Positions 1 to 8,549 of a stretch of DNA of 64,000 bases are shown here, in pieces. Below the pieces are notes generated by a model. The model had not been told where the DNA came from. It made no database searches and saw only the letters and a list, made by a program, of their open reading frames with translations. Numbering within the stretch: position 1 is the first letter of the stretch; the number at the start of each line of letters is the position of its first letter. Source of the DNA: Alphaproteobacteria bacterium UBA7314 (GTDB taxonomy: Bacteria; Pseudomonadota; Alphaproteobacteria; MPNO01; UBA830). Location of the stretch: positions 1-64,000 of the forward strand of contig DKQG01000012.1 in the NCBI GenBank assembly GCA_002471575.1, read 5' to 3'. Made by a program: the position numbers and the translations under genes.

Positions 1-897
1 CGGTACGCTCTTGATAAAGGCTGCTGTCAGTGCTTTTGCGAGCTTCTTGTCCATCTTTTTATGCACGAGATCGCCTCCGCCGTTAGCCGCAGTTCGGAAC
101 ATGTTGTCATCCGAAATTACGCGAACGCTATCACCGTAATGCGCAAGCTCGCTCACCGAAAATAAGACAGGTGCCATGCCCGGTGCGTTGAGGTATTTCT
201 GCCAGCCTTTGCCCTCGAACTTGGCTTTCGGGACGGAGACGAGATTGAGCTTGCCCGCAGCCGCCATGATCGGAATAAACGAAGCTGGGTTTGTGCCCGG
301 TCGAACGGCCGCGTCAACGGACCTGTCAAGGAAAATGGCGTTTGCCTGACCCCAAGCGATCTGTTTGCCATTGTAGCCCTTGCCTTCCGTCAGGCCGCTG
401 CTGAGACGGATTACGTTCCGCGCGGTTACCAGCGCGCCGCCGCGAGGCGGTCCGTTATGAACCGTCTTGCCTTTCAGCTTGTCGTAACTGTCGATCCCGG
501 TGGTCTGATAAGAAATCAGATAGAAGTGAGCCAGATGGTATGGATAAAGCAGGCGCAGGTTATCGGCGAGTTCCTTGCCTTTTTCCTTGCCCAGACCCGA
601 ATACGGACCGAGGCCGCGGGACATCAGGAAATTGAGAATAAAAGGCGTGGCTAAGATATCCGTTTTCCCCTGCGCGACCTGCAGGATCGATTTGGTCAGG
701 GTCTTGCCGCCCTGCACCTAGATGTTCGCGATCTTTCCGCGGGCGGCGACTTCCGCCAGGTTCTTTGCGGCCACGTCGGTGCCGCCGCCGGGCTGTGCCG
801 ATTACATCGTCAGGGTTGGCATCTGCGCCTGAGCTGCCGTGCCCGCGAATGCCACCGCGACGGCAGCAAGAATTCCGGTTGCGAGTGTGTGTCTCAT
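1..897 (-). pseudogene. TAXI-family TRAP transporter solute-binding protein, disrupted, 3' end outside window
   Basis: Read on the minus strand from the ATG at 897, preceded by a GGGAGA ribosome-binding site, the frame gives a signal peptide ending near AGTAAQAQ and then a TAXI/NMT1-like periplasmic binding protein (SAQPGGGTD, later GKTVHNGPPRGGA and AIFLDRSVDAAV). Proteins of this family capture small organic acids for TRAP permeases. Two stop codons interrupt this single frame: TAA at 802-804 (codon 32) and TAG at 718-720 (codon 60). After them the frame stays open to the window edge with family-like sequence. No frameshift is seen, so the damage is two point changes. No permease genes are visible, but they could lie to the left. 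Read-through or sequencing error is possible; decay is the simplest reading. Confidence 0.8.
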
Positions 898-981
898 CGT
901 TTTCTCCCGTGTTTCATATTTGTTGTTGTTGGAGACAGGTCACAGCATATAAATAAGAAGATCAATCATTTTTATTGTGGA

Positions 982-1425
982 TCAGACACGCTGCCACTGG
1001 ACCCAGGCATTCACGACGGCGCCGTCAGGCCATTCCCGGGACAGCAGCAATCTCATCCCGCCATCGGCCGTCAGCTCCACGCCGCGTCTCTGTTCGCCGC
1101 CGACCCATCCCGGGTTCAGCGCGAATTGAACCTGCGTGATGAATGTGTCGCCTTCCAGACGCCAGCGCCCGCCATAGGAAATATAGGTGTCGTAAGCAGC
1201 AAGCCGCTCGGCGTCGGGTGCGTCGGTGTGCCAAGCGGGATCACCCGACAGCGGCGGCCGCTCGCCATGGCAGAGCGAGGCGTTCATCCAGCCGTCCGGC
1301 GAAATGATTACCATGCCCTTCGGATCCGGACCGTAGCGTTCGATGGAAACGCGGGTGTCTTCCGGATCGTCGTTGCCGCGGGCGACCAGTATCCAGGTGC
1401 CGGTGATGTCCTGTTCTGTGATCAT
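982..1425 (-). CDS. Lipocalin-like domain protein
   Basis: The 147-residue protein opens with the GTW motif (residues 9-11) typical of lipocalin-like beta barrels. It continues with the alternating strand pattern of the Lipocalin_5 type, including GMVIISPDGWMNASL and YGGRWRLEGDTFITQV. There is no signal peptide, so it should be cytoplasmic. Such proteins are thought to bind small hydrophobic ligands, but no ligand or enzyme activity can be assigned. Its ATG overlaps the stop of the upstream RidA gene by four bases (ATGA), which indicates translational coupling. The same transcript may run into the broken TAXI receptor gene downstream. Confidence 0.75.
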   Translation of the reverse strand: MITEQDITGTWILVARGNDDPEDTRVSIERYGPDPKGMVIISPDGWMNASLCHGERPPLSGDPAWHTDAPDAERLAAYDTYISYGGRWRLEGDTFITQVQFALNPGWVGGEQRRGVELTADGGMRLLLSREWPDGAVVNAWVQWQRV

Positions 1426-1919
1426 CCAACTTCTCCCGATTCATTTTCCTTTAGCCCCGCCACCAGATCGATCATGACCGGCGCGTCCTGCGGCAGTCGC
1501 ATCATGCCGAGGACACTGCGCGGGTGGCGGCCGTCGTCGCCAAATGCCGTTATGAACACCTTCGAAGCATGGTCAGCGACCCGCGATATGCCGTCGAATT
1601 CGGGCGTGCAGGCGACGTAGCATTTTAGCTGCAAAACGCCCGCTACCCGGTCCAGATCGCCGTCGGCGGCCTCGCGCAGCCAGTTCATCGCCTGCAGTGC
1701 GCAGATCTGCATCTGGCGAGCGGCTTCTTCCTCGTTTATTTCTGCGCCGACCTTCCCCAAGTTCTGAACCGCACCGTTTTCCTTGCCCAGCGTACCGGCC
1801 AGGTAGACCGTATCGCCATTGCGCTTGAACGGGTCGTAGTCGTAGGCCGGTCCTTCCCGCGGCGGCAGGGAGAGGCCGATGGCGGCGAGGCGGTTTTCTG
1901 TCTGTCTGGCGTCGGTCAT
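1422..1919 (-). CDS. RidA family protein
   Basis: The 165-residue product from the ATG at 1919 matches the RidA/YjgF/UK114 fold (DTVYLAGTLGKENG, then a central AARQMQICALQAMNWLREA helix and LKCYVACTPEF). RidA proteins hydrolyse reactive enamine/imine intermediates released by PLP enzymes or related chemistry. A longer reading from 2105 exists, but its extra N terminus does not look like RidA and would overlap the divergent dipeptidase gene, so 1919 is preferred. It is coupled by a 4-bp overlap to the lipocalin-like gene. It is not closely similar to the second RidA in this window (60762-61166), so the two probably serve different pathways. Confidence 0.85.
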   Translation of the reverse strand: MTDARQTENRLAAIGLSLPPREGPAYDYDPFKRNGDTVYLAGTLGKENGAVQNLGKVGAEINEEEAARQMQICALQAMNWLREAADGDLDRVAGVLQLKCYVACTPEFDGISRVADHASKVFITAFGDDGRHPRSVLGMMRLPQDAPVMIDLVAGLKENESGEVG

Positions 1920-2013
1920 TGGCAATCCGTGAATTGTGTGGAGCGACCCTAGCAGGGTTGCGCACGGGATGCGTATAGTCTGGGGGTACAAAACGGAATA
2001 CCCGGAACCAGAC

Positions 2014-2889
2014 ATGATCCTTATCGATGGCTGCCAGTACGCCAACTGGTCGGAGAAGATATTTCGCGAAATGAACGCCGGCGGCGTATCCGCCGTGCAT
2101 GTCACGATCTGCTACCACGAGGATTTTCGCGAGACGGTCGAGAACATGGCCGACTGGAACCGCATGTTCGAACGCTTCCCAGATCTGATCGTACCGGGCA
2201 GGACGGCGGAAGACGTGCGTCGGGCGCATGCGGATGGGCGGACCGCTATCGTGTTCGGTTTTCAGAACTGTTCGCCGATCGAGGACGATATCGGGCTGGT
2301 AGAAATCTGCCACCAGCTTGGCGCGAGGTTTATGCAGCTGACCTATAACAATCAAAGCCTGCTCGCGACCGGCTGTTACGAAGAAAACGATACCGGCGTC
2401 ACCCGTATGGGCCGCCAGGTCATCGCAAATATGAATCGCGTCGGGCTGGTTGTTGACATGAGCCATTCGGGCGAACGGTCCACCCCGGAGGCCATCGAAA
2501 TGTCGGAACGCCCGATCGCCATCACCCATGCCCACCCGGCGTTCTGGCACCCCGCGCAGCGTAACAAATCAGACGATGTGCTGAAGGCGCTGGGCGAAAG
2601 TGGCGGCATGTTGGGGTTTTCTCTCTATCCGCACCACCTGAAGGACCAGCCGGACAGCGTGGTCGAATGGATGCGGGTCGGCCGCTGGACCAAGGACATT
2701 GATTACGGTGAAGGCTCCGCCTCGGACGCGGGTTTCCCGCCGATGCCGTCCTGGTTCGGTGGCAATCTCGATTTCGGGAACATTGCCGATGGCCTGAAAG
2801 CGCATGGCTTTGACGACGCTGATGTCGAAAAGGTCATGGGTGGCAACTGGCTGCGGTTTTTCGAGGAGTCTTTCGGGCCGTCGAATTGA
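2014..2889 (+). CDS. Dipeptidase, peptidase M19 (membrane dipeptidase family)
   Basis: The 291-residue protein belongs to the zinc-dependent M19 dipeptidases, amidohydrolase-fold enzymes that cleave dipeptides or related amides. Visible motifs are the start MILIDGCQYANW, the metal-site region VVDMSH (DMSH at residues 148-151) and THAH at 171-174, followed by the C-terminal VMGGNWLRFFEE seen in the family. The canonical DGHND near the N terminus is replaced by DGCQ, as in a subgroup of bacterial relatives. The frame is open further upstream to 1936, but residue similarity begins at 2014. No signal peptide is seen. It is divergent from ridA-lipocalin with under 100 bp between starts. Its substrate is unknown. 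Confidence 0.85.
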   Translation: MILIDGCQYANWSEKIFREMNAGGVSAVHVTICYHEDFRETVENMADWNRMFERFPDLIVPGRTAEDVRRAHADGRTAIVFGFQNCSPIEDDIGLVEICHQLGARFMQLTYNNQSLLATGCYEENDTGVTRMGRQVIANMNRVGLVVDMSHSGERSTPEAIEMSERPIAITHAHPAFWHPAQRNKSDDVLKALGESGGMLGFSLYPHHLKDQPDSVVEWMRVGRWTKDIDYGEGSASDAGFPPMPSWFGGNLDFGNIADGLKAHGFDDADVEKVMGGNWLRFFEESFGPSN

Positions 2890-2926
2890 TCGGGCCCCGG
2901 GTAAAATATGGTCCTTAGCTCCTGAG

Positions 2927-2949
2927 CCCTTCCCCTCAAGGGGGAGGGG
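2927..2949. repeat. GC-rich stem-loop, possible degenerate member of the dispersed inverted-repeat family
   Basis: A 9-nt arm CCCTTCCCC (2927-2935) pairs, with one G-T wobble, with GGGGAGGGG (2941-2949) around a 5-nt loop. It lies just after the dipeptidase stop codon. The arms resemble the outer half (CCCTCTTCCCCTCCC) of the larger repeats at 3424-3493 and 53263-53324. No T tract follows, so it is not a standard intrinsic terminator. Confidence 0.45.
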
Positions 2950-3025
2950 ATGAGCGTCGGTATGTTTCGCAAACTAGAGTCCTCTCGCACCAACGGGGAA
3001 AGAGTTAAGGACAGGTAGAAAAACC

Positions 3026-3397
3026 CTACTCTGCCGCGTCGAGAATATGCTGCGGCGTTGACGATACGACCTCGCCATATTTAGGCACGAATGCGCCTTT
3101 TTCCAGATCCTGGATATGCTTGACAAATTCCGGCGCAATTTCCTGCAGTTCGATTAGGATACGCTTGTGCTCCTCGACGCTAGCCCATTCGCCGATCAGC
3201 CAGAAATGATTTTCGTCTTCGGTGTCCCGCAGCATCACGCCGTCTTTCACCTGATGGGGCGATTTGTGCATCGGGTTTCCGTCGGAATAGTCGAACTCCT
3301 CGAAAAGGCGCACGAATTCCTCGCCCATACCAGGCTTCACGTAAAAGTCGTAGATATGAAAAAAGTTGCCTTTGTCGGCCAGCGGTATCAAAGCCAT
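3026..3397 (-). CDS. Small dimeric alpha-beta barrel (ABM-like) protein of the Rieske oxygenase operon
   Basis: The 123-residue product from the ATG at 3397 has the layout of the antibiotic-biosynthesis-monooxygenase/ferredoxin-like barrel: FFHIYDFYVKPGMGEEFVRL, then FWLIGEWASVEEHKRIL. In this superfamily such proteins act as cofactor-free oxygenases or as accessory factors. A longer reading to 3508 would run through the 28-bp inverted repeat, so the 3397 start, behind a purine-rich GAGAGAGAGA tract, is chosen. It is the last gene of a minus-strand set with the Rieske beta and alpha subunits, which suggests a role in the same catabolic route. The exact reaction is unknown. Confidence 0.6.
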   Translation of the reverse strand: MALIPLADKGNFFHIYDFYVKPGMGEEFVRLFEEFDYSDGNPMHKSPHQVKDGVMLRDTEDENHFWLIGEWASVEEHKRILIELQEIAPEFVKHIQDLEKGAFVPKYGEVVSSTPQHILDAAE

Positions 3398-3423
3398 TGG
3401 AGTCTCTCTCTCTTTTTCCGGTG

Positions 3424-3493
3424 CCAGCTCTCTCCCGCTCCCAGCCACCCGGCGTCTGATCCTGTCGGGTGGCTGGGAGCGGGAGAGAGCTGG
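3424..3493. repeat. Perfect 28-bp inverted repeat with 14-nt loop (dispersed repeat copy A)
   Basis: The left arm 3424-3451 and right arm 3466-3493 are exact reverse complements over 28 bases. The left arm starts CCAGCTCTCTCCCGCTCC and ends CAGCCACCCG. The 14-nt loop contains TGATCC. It sits between the beta-subunit gene and the ABM-like gene of one operon. The same architecture (CCCTCT.CCC.CTCCC, CCACCC, loop with GATCC, mirror) recurs at 53263-53324 and, degraded, at 19135-19205. No protein-coding frame is supported through it. It may act as an mRNA-processing or stabilising hairpin or be a miniature repetitive element. Confidence 0.9.
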
Positions 3494-3510
3494 GGCGAAT
3501 CCGTGCAATC

Positions 3511-4011
3511 CTACACGGGAAAAACCAGACAGTTGTCAATCATGACACTGTCGTAGATACAGATGCGTTCTTTCAACAAAAGTCTGCCGCCTTCGCGGAC
3601 GAAAACGTCGCGGTATTTTCCGACCTGCTGTATCCGGCTCGTCTCCTCGACCAGCGTTTCGATCAGCGTGTAATTGGCCGATGCCCGGATTTCGTCGCCA
3701 TCGATCGCCAGCGCGCGGGTGTTCGTGATCGACAGGTGCAGATAGCGCGGCGCGAACATTTCGGTGTTCAGTAGGGCGTAGGCGCGGTCCCTCATCATTG
3801 CCTTGCCTTCGCAGTAGATAAGGCCGAGCGGCAGGCCGGATTCTGCATTGTCTCGCGCTATCACGTGATAGAAAGCGTCCTCGGTGAAGTATTCCACCCA
3901 GCCGTCCACATCCATTGCATCCAGTGTTTCCGCGTAGGCGTAGTTGAATTCCTCTATTCCCAGACGGGCGTCGCGCAACACAGCTGACTTGCTGTCCAGC
4001 ATCGTTGCCAT
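3511..4011 (-). CDS. Aromatic-ring-hydroxylating dioxygenase, beta (small) subunit
   Basis: The 166-residue protein has the cystatin/SnoaL-like fold of ring-hydroxylating oxygenase small subunits: FNYAYAETLDAMDVDGWVEYF near the N terminus, a central RDRAYALLNTEMFAPRYLHL, and a C terminus with the family's basic strand (KYRDVFVREGGRLLLKERI). Small subunits are structural partners in alpha3beta3 oxygenases and sometimes tune substrate choice. It begins three bases after the alpha-subunit stop codon, so the two are co-translated. Confidence in the family is high; the substrate is unknown. Confidence 0.85.
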   Translation of the reverse strand: MATMLDSKSAVLRDARLGIEEFNYAYAETLDAMDVDGWVEYFTEDAFYHVIARDNAESGLPLGLIYCEGKAMMRDRAYALLNTEMFAPRYLHLSITNTRALAIDGDEIRASANYTLIETLVEETSRIQQVGKYRDVFVREGGRLLLKERICIYDSVMIDNCLVFPV

Positions 4012-4013
4012 TC

Positions 4014-5282
4014 TCAGAACTCCATCACGTCGCGATAATAGCGGTACATGCCGCGGATCGCGCGTTCGGTGATGATGGTTTCTGTCGGTTCATTGTCTTC
4101 GCCCAGCACGGCAAGCCCCTCGCGCGGCATTGCCTTGCGGACGCCGTCTTGCAGGAACTTCAGGGCTTCGTTGTCTTCGATGCCAAGGAAACCCGCAGGT
4201 CCGAAGATATTGTTTTGGCGCAGACGGTGACGGGTCATTTCCTCGTCGTCATCGGCGCGGCCGAAAACGGTCCACAGCATCATGAACTCGTTCGGGCCGC
4301 GCGGCACCAGCAGGCGGGTGTTCAAGATGTTGGTTTGGCGCAGCGCAGTCAGGGTGGGAAAGATCGTCAGCACCGCTCCCGACCACTTTGAATCCGCCTC
4401 CGGGAAAAACGCCAGTACGCGGGGGTCATTCAGTTCCATGGTTTTCTTGAACGCCTGCATGCTCGCCTGGTCTTCTTCCGGCACGTCGGGCCGACCGTTC
4501 GACCGCCGGGATAACAGACCACCGTGCCGACCCAATTTATCGGTGGGGATATTGGATTCGTTGGACGATACGAACAGGCCGAACGTGGTCAGGTAGGTAT
4601 GCAGCAGGGTCGCGTGATAGGGGTCTTTCAGGTTCTCCTGATAGAGTTTCCAGTTGCTCGGCAGGATGTTGCGGTGAACGCCCAGCAGCCTGAATTCCGT
4701 TCCGTCGAATGTGGCGTCGAATTCGGCGCAGATTTCCGGGCCGAGATAATCCTCGATGGATTCCATATCGTCGCACGCGGTCGCGAATATGACGCCGCCC
4801 CGCGTTGCGACATGGAACCGGCGCAGACCGAACTCCGCCATGTCGAAATCTCTCGGCGCACCGCCTTTTCCCTTTATGCCGCGCCGGAACGGGATGGCGG
4901 TTAGATCGCCTTTCAGGTCGTAGGTCCAGTTGTGATAGGGGCAGATGAAGCTGTTGGCGCTGCCCCGATATTCGCGGCAGAATTCGACGCCCCGATGGGC
5001 GCAGCGGTTCTCGAAGACGTGCAGCTCGCCATCCATGTTGCGAGTCACAACCACTGGATACGGGCCGACATAGGACCGTATGTAATTGCCTGGTTCCGGT
5101 ACTTCGCATTCGAGCCCGACGTAATTCCAGTGGCGGCCGAGAAAAATCTTCTCGATTTCGCGCTCATAGACGTCCTGATCGGTGTAGATCCAGTCAGGTA
5201 TGCGCGTCTCGTCAGCCGGCCAGCCGCGGTCGGTACCGGTATGCCCGTCGACTTTTGCTATCAGCCTGTTGTCGCCGTCCAT
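4014..5282 (-). CDS. Rieske [2Fe-2S] aromatic-ring-hydroxylating dioxygenase, alpha subunit
   Basis: The 422-residue catalytic subunit starts at the ATG at 5282, chosen because GGGAGAAGGAAC lies just upstream. The Rieske site is C94-x-H96 and C114-x2-H117 (CAHRG, CPYHNW). The mononuclear iron site is the 2-His motif D220-x2-H223-x4-H228 (DPYHATLLH). These features show oxygen-activating chemistry on an aromatic or related ring, or demethylation. The operon holds the beta subunit and an ABM-like protein, but no ferredoxin or reductase gene follows, so electrons must come from elsewhere in the genome. The second Rieske alpha subunit in the window (41919-43247) is a distant relative, not a recent duplicate. 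Confidence 0.93.
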   Translation of the reverse strand: MDGDNRLIAKVDGHTGTDRGWPADETRIPDWIYTDQDVYEREIEKIFLGRHWNYVGLECEVPEPGNYIRSYVGPYPVVVTRNMDGELHVFENRCAHRGVEFCREYRGSANSFICPYHNWTYDLKGDLTAIPFRRGIKGKGGAPRDFDMAEFGLRRFHVATRGGVIFATACDDMESIEDYLGPEICAEFDATFDGTEFRLLGVHRNILPSNWKLYQENLKDPYHATLLHTYLTTFGLFVSSNESNIPTDKLGRHGGLLSRRSNGRPDVPEEDQASMQAFKKTMELNDPRVLAFFPEADSKWSGAVLTIFPTLTALRQTNILNTRLLVPRGPNEFMMLWTVFGRADDDEEMTRHRLRQNNIFGPAGFLGIEDNEALKFLQDGVRKAMPREGLAVLGEDNEPTETIITERAIRGMYRYYRDVMEF

Positions 5283-5381
5283 TGTTCCTTCTCCCGCCGA
5301 AAAGGCGCAGATCAAGTATTGAGGACCGCGGCAACGCCATCAAGGGCTAATATGACGCACGGAATCGCCCGAATACCGCCG

Positions 5382-5410
5382 TTGACAGCGCAGGTCGTCC
5401 TAAACATACT
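5382..5410 (+). promoter_or_regulatory. Probable sigma-70 promoter of argD-argF
   Basis: A perfect -35 box TTGACA (5382-5387) is followed after 17 bases by CATACT (5405-5410), which matches four of six -10 positions. It lies 67 bases before the argD start, in the divergent gap shared with the Rieske alpha gene. No ArgR-like operator was recognised. Confidence 0.5.
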
Positions 5411-5476
5411 CCCGCTCTTTTTTCGGCCCGGCGACGGGCCGATTGGACTCAGGCGCTTTGGCGCGGGAGAAAACCG

Positions 5477-6649
5477 GTGAACCAGTCAGTTATGCCATCC
5501 TACGGGCGCACGGACATAGCCTTTGAAAAAGGCGACGGTCCTCACCTGTATGCGTCTGACGGGAGAAAATTCCTAGATTTTGGGGCCGGGATTGCCGTAA
5601 CAGCGCTTGGTCACAATCATCCGCACTTGGTGAAGGCGCTGACCGATCAGGCGGGTTCGCTGTGGCATACGTCCAACCTGTATCACATTCCGCAGCAGCA
5701 GAAGCTTGCTGAGCGTCTGGTCGAAACGTCGTTCGCGGACACCGTGTTCTTCTGCAATTCCGGCGCCGAGTCCGTCGAAGCTTCGATCAAGCTGGTGCGC
5801 AAGTATCACAGTGCCAACGGCAATCCAGAACGTTACCGGATGATTTCGTTCGAGGGCAGTTTCCACGGCCGGACACTTGCGACCATTGCCGCTGGCGCGA
5901 ACGACGCGCACCGGGCGGGGTTCGGCCCCGCTGTCGACGGGTTCGATCACGTGGCGTTCGGCAATATTAACGAGGTCCGCAACGCGGTATCGGCCGAAAC
6001 CGCCGGCATCATGGTCGAGCCGATCCAGGGCGAAGGAGGTATTCGTCCGGCGGACGACCGGTATCTCCAGGATCTGAGGTTGCTCTGCGACGAGGCCGGG
6101 CTGTTGTTGATGTTCGACGAGGTCCAGACCGGAATCGGCCGTACGGGCAAGCTTTGGGCGCATCAATGGTCGGGCGTGACGCCCGACGTCATGTCGTCGG
6201 CCAAGGCGCTAGGCGGCGGTTTTCCGATCGGTGCTTGCTTGGCGACGGCGGAAGCGGCGAAGGGTATCGTACCCGGCACCCATGGCAGCACGTTCGGCGG
6301 CAACCCGCTGGCGGCGGCCTGTGCCAATGCGGTTCTCGACGTGGTACTTGAAGGAGGGTTTCTCGATCATGTCATCGAGATGGGAAACCTCGTGGAGGCC
6401 GAACTCGAGGGCCTTGTGTCGCGGTATCCGTCCGTTATCGATAGCGTGCGCGGTGTCGGGATGATGTGGGGCATGAAGTGCGGCGTGCCGAACGGTGAAT
6501 TGGTCGCGAAGGCGTTCGATCACGGATTGCTGACAGTGCCGGCTGGCGACAACGTCGTACGGTTCCTGCCGCCCTTGATCGTCGAAGAGACGCATATTAA
6601 GGAAGCAGTCGGCATCATCGAGACCTGTGCGCAAGAGTTCGGGTCATGA
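5477..6649 (+). CDS. argD: Acetylornithine aminotransferase
   Basis: This is a 390-residue class III PLP aminotransferase that converts N-acetylglutamate semialdehyde to N-acetylornithine in arginine biosynthesis. Visible features are FCNSGAESVEASIK (about residues 92-105), SFHGRT (128-133), DEVQTGIGRTG (214-224, with the pyridine-binding Asp) and the Schiff-base lysine K243 in SSAKALGGGFP. Length and order are normal for ArgD. The stop overlaps argF by four bases. The argD-argF-hslO order is common in alphaproteobacteria. The argE gene nearby is broken, so in this organism deacetylation must be done elsewhere, for example by ArgJ or another ArgE. Confidence 0.95.
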   Translation: MNQSVMPSYGRTDIAFEKGDGPHLYASDGRKFLDFGAGIAVTALGHNHPHLVKALTDQAGSLWHTSNLYHIPQQQKLAERLVETSFADTVFFCNSGAESVEASIKLVRKYHSANGNPERYRMISFEGSFHGRTLATIAAGANDAHRAGFGPAVDGFDHVAFGNINEVRNAVSAETAGIMVEPIQGEGGIRPADDRYLQDLRLLCDEAGLLLMFDEVQTGIGRTGKLWAHQWSGVTPDVMSSAKALGGGFPIGACLATAEAAKGIVPGTHGSTFGGNPLAAACANAVLDVVLEGGFLDHVIEMGNLVEAELEGLVSRYPSVIDSVRGVGMMWGMKCGVPNGELVAKAFDHGLLTVPAGDNVVRFLPPLIVEETHIKEAVGIIETCAQEFGS

Positions 6650-7563
6650 AAAGCGCGCCACGGCATTTCCTGGAACTTAAGGAAATCGCGTCGGCCGAAT
6701 TGCGCCGCATCATCGATATGGGGGCGTCGTTCAAGCGGGGCGAAAAACTGAACGGCGCGTCGCGGCCGCTTGACGGCCGGGCTCTGGCGATGATTTTTGA
6801 GAAGCCGTCGACCCGGACGCGCGTCTCGTTCGAGATCGCGATGAAACAGCTTGGCGGGACCGTCGTCGTCTTGACGCCCAATGAAATGCAGATCGGGCGA
6901 GGCGAGACCATCGCGGATACCGCGCGCGTCCTGTCGCGCTATGTCGATGCAATCATGATGCGGACGAACGAAAACCAGAAACTGTCCGAACTGGCAGCCC
7001 ACGCCGAAGTGCCTGTCATAAACGGGCTGACCGATCATTCGCATCCCTGCCAGTTGATGGCGGATATCATGACGTTCGAGGAGTATCGCGGCAACATTTC
7101 TGGCAAGCGCATTGCCTGGTGCGGTGATGGCAACAACATGTCGCGTAGCTGGATCGAGGCCGCGGCCCGGTTTGAATTTGAAATGCGTCTCGCCTGTCCG
7201 TCTGAACTGGCGCCGCCGCAGGATGCGATCGACTGGGCGCGGAATGAAGGGGCGACCATCGTATCTACCACGGATCCGGACGAAGCCATAGACGGCGTTG
7301 ACTGCGTGGTCACCGATACCTGGGTGTCGATGGGAGACACCGAGGCCGAGAAACGCCACAATCTGTTATCGCCCTACAAGGTCGACCGCCGACTGATGGA
7401 TTGCGCCGCAAAGGATGCGATCTTCATGCACTGCCTGCCGGCGCACCGGGACGAAGAGGTGACGGCCGAGATCCTGGACGGACCGCAATCCGTCATCTGG
7501 GATGAAGCTGAGAACCGCCTGCACGCGCAAAAAGGCATTCTTGCCTGGTGCATGTCCTTATAG
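6646..7563 (+). CDS. argF: Ornithine carbamoyltransferase
   Basis: The 305-residue protein carries the carbamoyl-phosphate site STRTR (EKPSTRTRVSFE), the DHSHPCQ loop, and the ornithine-site HCLPAHR near the C terminus. It makes citrulline from ornithine and carbamoyl phosphate in the cytoplasm. It is coupled to argD by an ATGA overlap and is followed after five bases by hslO, forming one operon. All catalytic motifs are intact. Since arginine is its pathway product, the pair argD-argF is likely expressed together from the TTGACA promoter near 5382. Confidence 0.95.
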   Translation: MKSAPRHFLELKEIASAELRRIIDMGASFKRGEKLNGASRPLDGRALAMIFEKPSTRTRVSFEIAMKQLGGTVVVLTPNEMQIGRGETIADTARVLSRYVDAIMMRTNENQKLSELAAHAEVPVINGLTDHSHPCQLMADIMTFEEYRGNISGKRIAWCGDGNNMSRSWIEAAARFEFEMRLACPSELAPPQDAIDWARNEGATIVSTTDPDEAIDGVDCVVTDTWVSMGDTEAEKRHNLLSPYKVDRRLMDCAAKDAIFMHCLPAHRDEEVTAEILDGPQSVIWDEAENRLHAQKGILAWCMSL

Positions 7564-7567
7564 ACCA

Positions 7568-8494
7568 ATGGAAAACCGGGTAATCCCTGACGATATCGTC
7601 CAGCCGTTTCAGCTTGAAAATGCCGTCGCCCGCGGACGGCTCGTTCGTCTTGGTCCGGCGGCACAGGAAATCCTTACTGCGCATCAATATCCCGACCCAG
7701 TTGCGGCGATCCTTGCTGAGACGCTGGCTCTCGCGGCGCTGGTGGCTGGGATCTTCAAATTCGACGGGCTGTTTTCGCTGCAGGCTAAAGGCGACGGGCC
7801 GGTCGGGATCATCGTCGCTGATCTGACGAGCGACGGAGCTCTGCGCGGCTTCGCCCAGTTCCGGGCTGATGAGGTCGGAGCGCTCGGCGATAAATGGCGC
7901 GACGGGCCGGTACCGCATCTGCTTGGCGGCGGGTATCTAAGTTTCACGGTCGATCAGGGTGCGGAAGCGGACCGTTACCAGGGGATAGTAGAGTTGACGG
8001 GCGCGACGCTAGCCGATTGCGCGCACAATTATTTCCATCAGTCGGATCAGTTCGATGGCGTGGTGAAACTTACATCTGGCAGGGGGGAAGATGGTGTTTG
8101 GCGGTCCGGTGGCCTACTGGTCCAGAAGATGCCGCCGGAGGGCATGGTGCTTCAGTCCGGCGATGCGGCGGATGAAGATTTCGAAGAAGCTTGGCGCCGT
8201 GCCGTCGTCCTGATGAGCAGCAGCCGGGATGATGAATTACTCAATGCAGGGCTTCACCCCCACGACCTGCTGTTCCGCCTGTTCCACGAAGACGGCGTCC
8301 GAGTGTTTGATCCCGACGGACTGGAGATGCGCTGCCGTTGCTCGGCGGAGAGGGTGGAAAACATGTTGAAGTCGTTTCCGCGTGCTGAAATAGAGACCCT
8401 TAAAATCGACGATGATGTCGTTGTGTCGTGCGAATTCTGCGGCCGAGACTATAGGTTCTCCGAAAAAGAGCTCAATCGCGTTTTCGACGGTTGA
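7568..8494 (+). CDS. hslO: Hsp33 redox-regulated chaperone
   Basis: The 308-residue product from the ATG at 7568 is Hsp33, a holdase chaperone activated when oxidation releases zinc from four C-terminal cysteines. The zinc centre is present as CRC and CEFC (MRCRCSAERV, then VVSCEFCGRDY). The N-terminal domain has the expected VGIIVADLTSDGALRGF region. It starts five bases after argF, a conserved alphaproteobacterial arrangement. A reading that begins at 7502 inside argF is possible but adds residues unlike Hsp33. Confidence 0.93.
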   Translation: MENRVIPDDIVQPFQLENAVARGRLVRLGPAAQEILTAHQYPDPVAAILAETLALAALVAGIFKFDGLFSLQAKGDGPVGIIVADLTSDGALRGFAQFRADEVGALGDKWRDGPVPHLLGGGYLSFTVDQGAEADRYQGIVELTGATLADCAHNYFHQSDQFDGVVKLTSGRGEDGVWRSGGLLVQKMPPEGMVLQSGDAADEDFEEAWRRAVVLMSSSRDDELLNAGLHPHDLLFRLFHEDGVRVFDPDGLEMRCRCSAERVENMLKSFPRAEIETLKIDDDVVVSCEFCGRDYRFSEKELNRVFDG

Positions 8495-8549
8495 TGTCTA
8501 TCCCGATCTGGAACATACAACCGCCGTACCCGCAAACAAGAGGGACCGT

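Noticed and set aside
802..804. Selenocysteine, pyrrolysine or recoded stop in the TAXI receptor gene
   Set aside because: The stops are TAA and TAG at non-catalytic positions, there is no recoding hairpin, and other genes here end normally with all three stops.
3398..3508. N-terminal extension of the ABM-like protein to 3508
   Set aside because: It translates through the 28-bp inverted repeat and adds residues unlike the family; the ATG at 3397 has a purine-rich leader.
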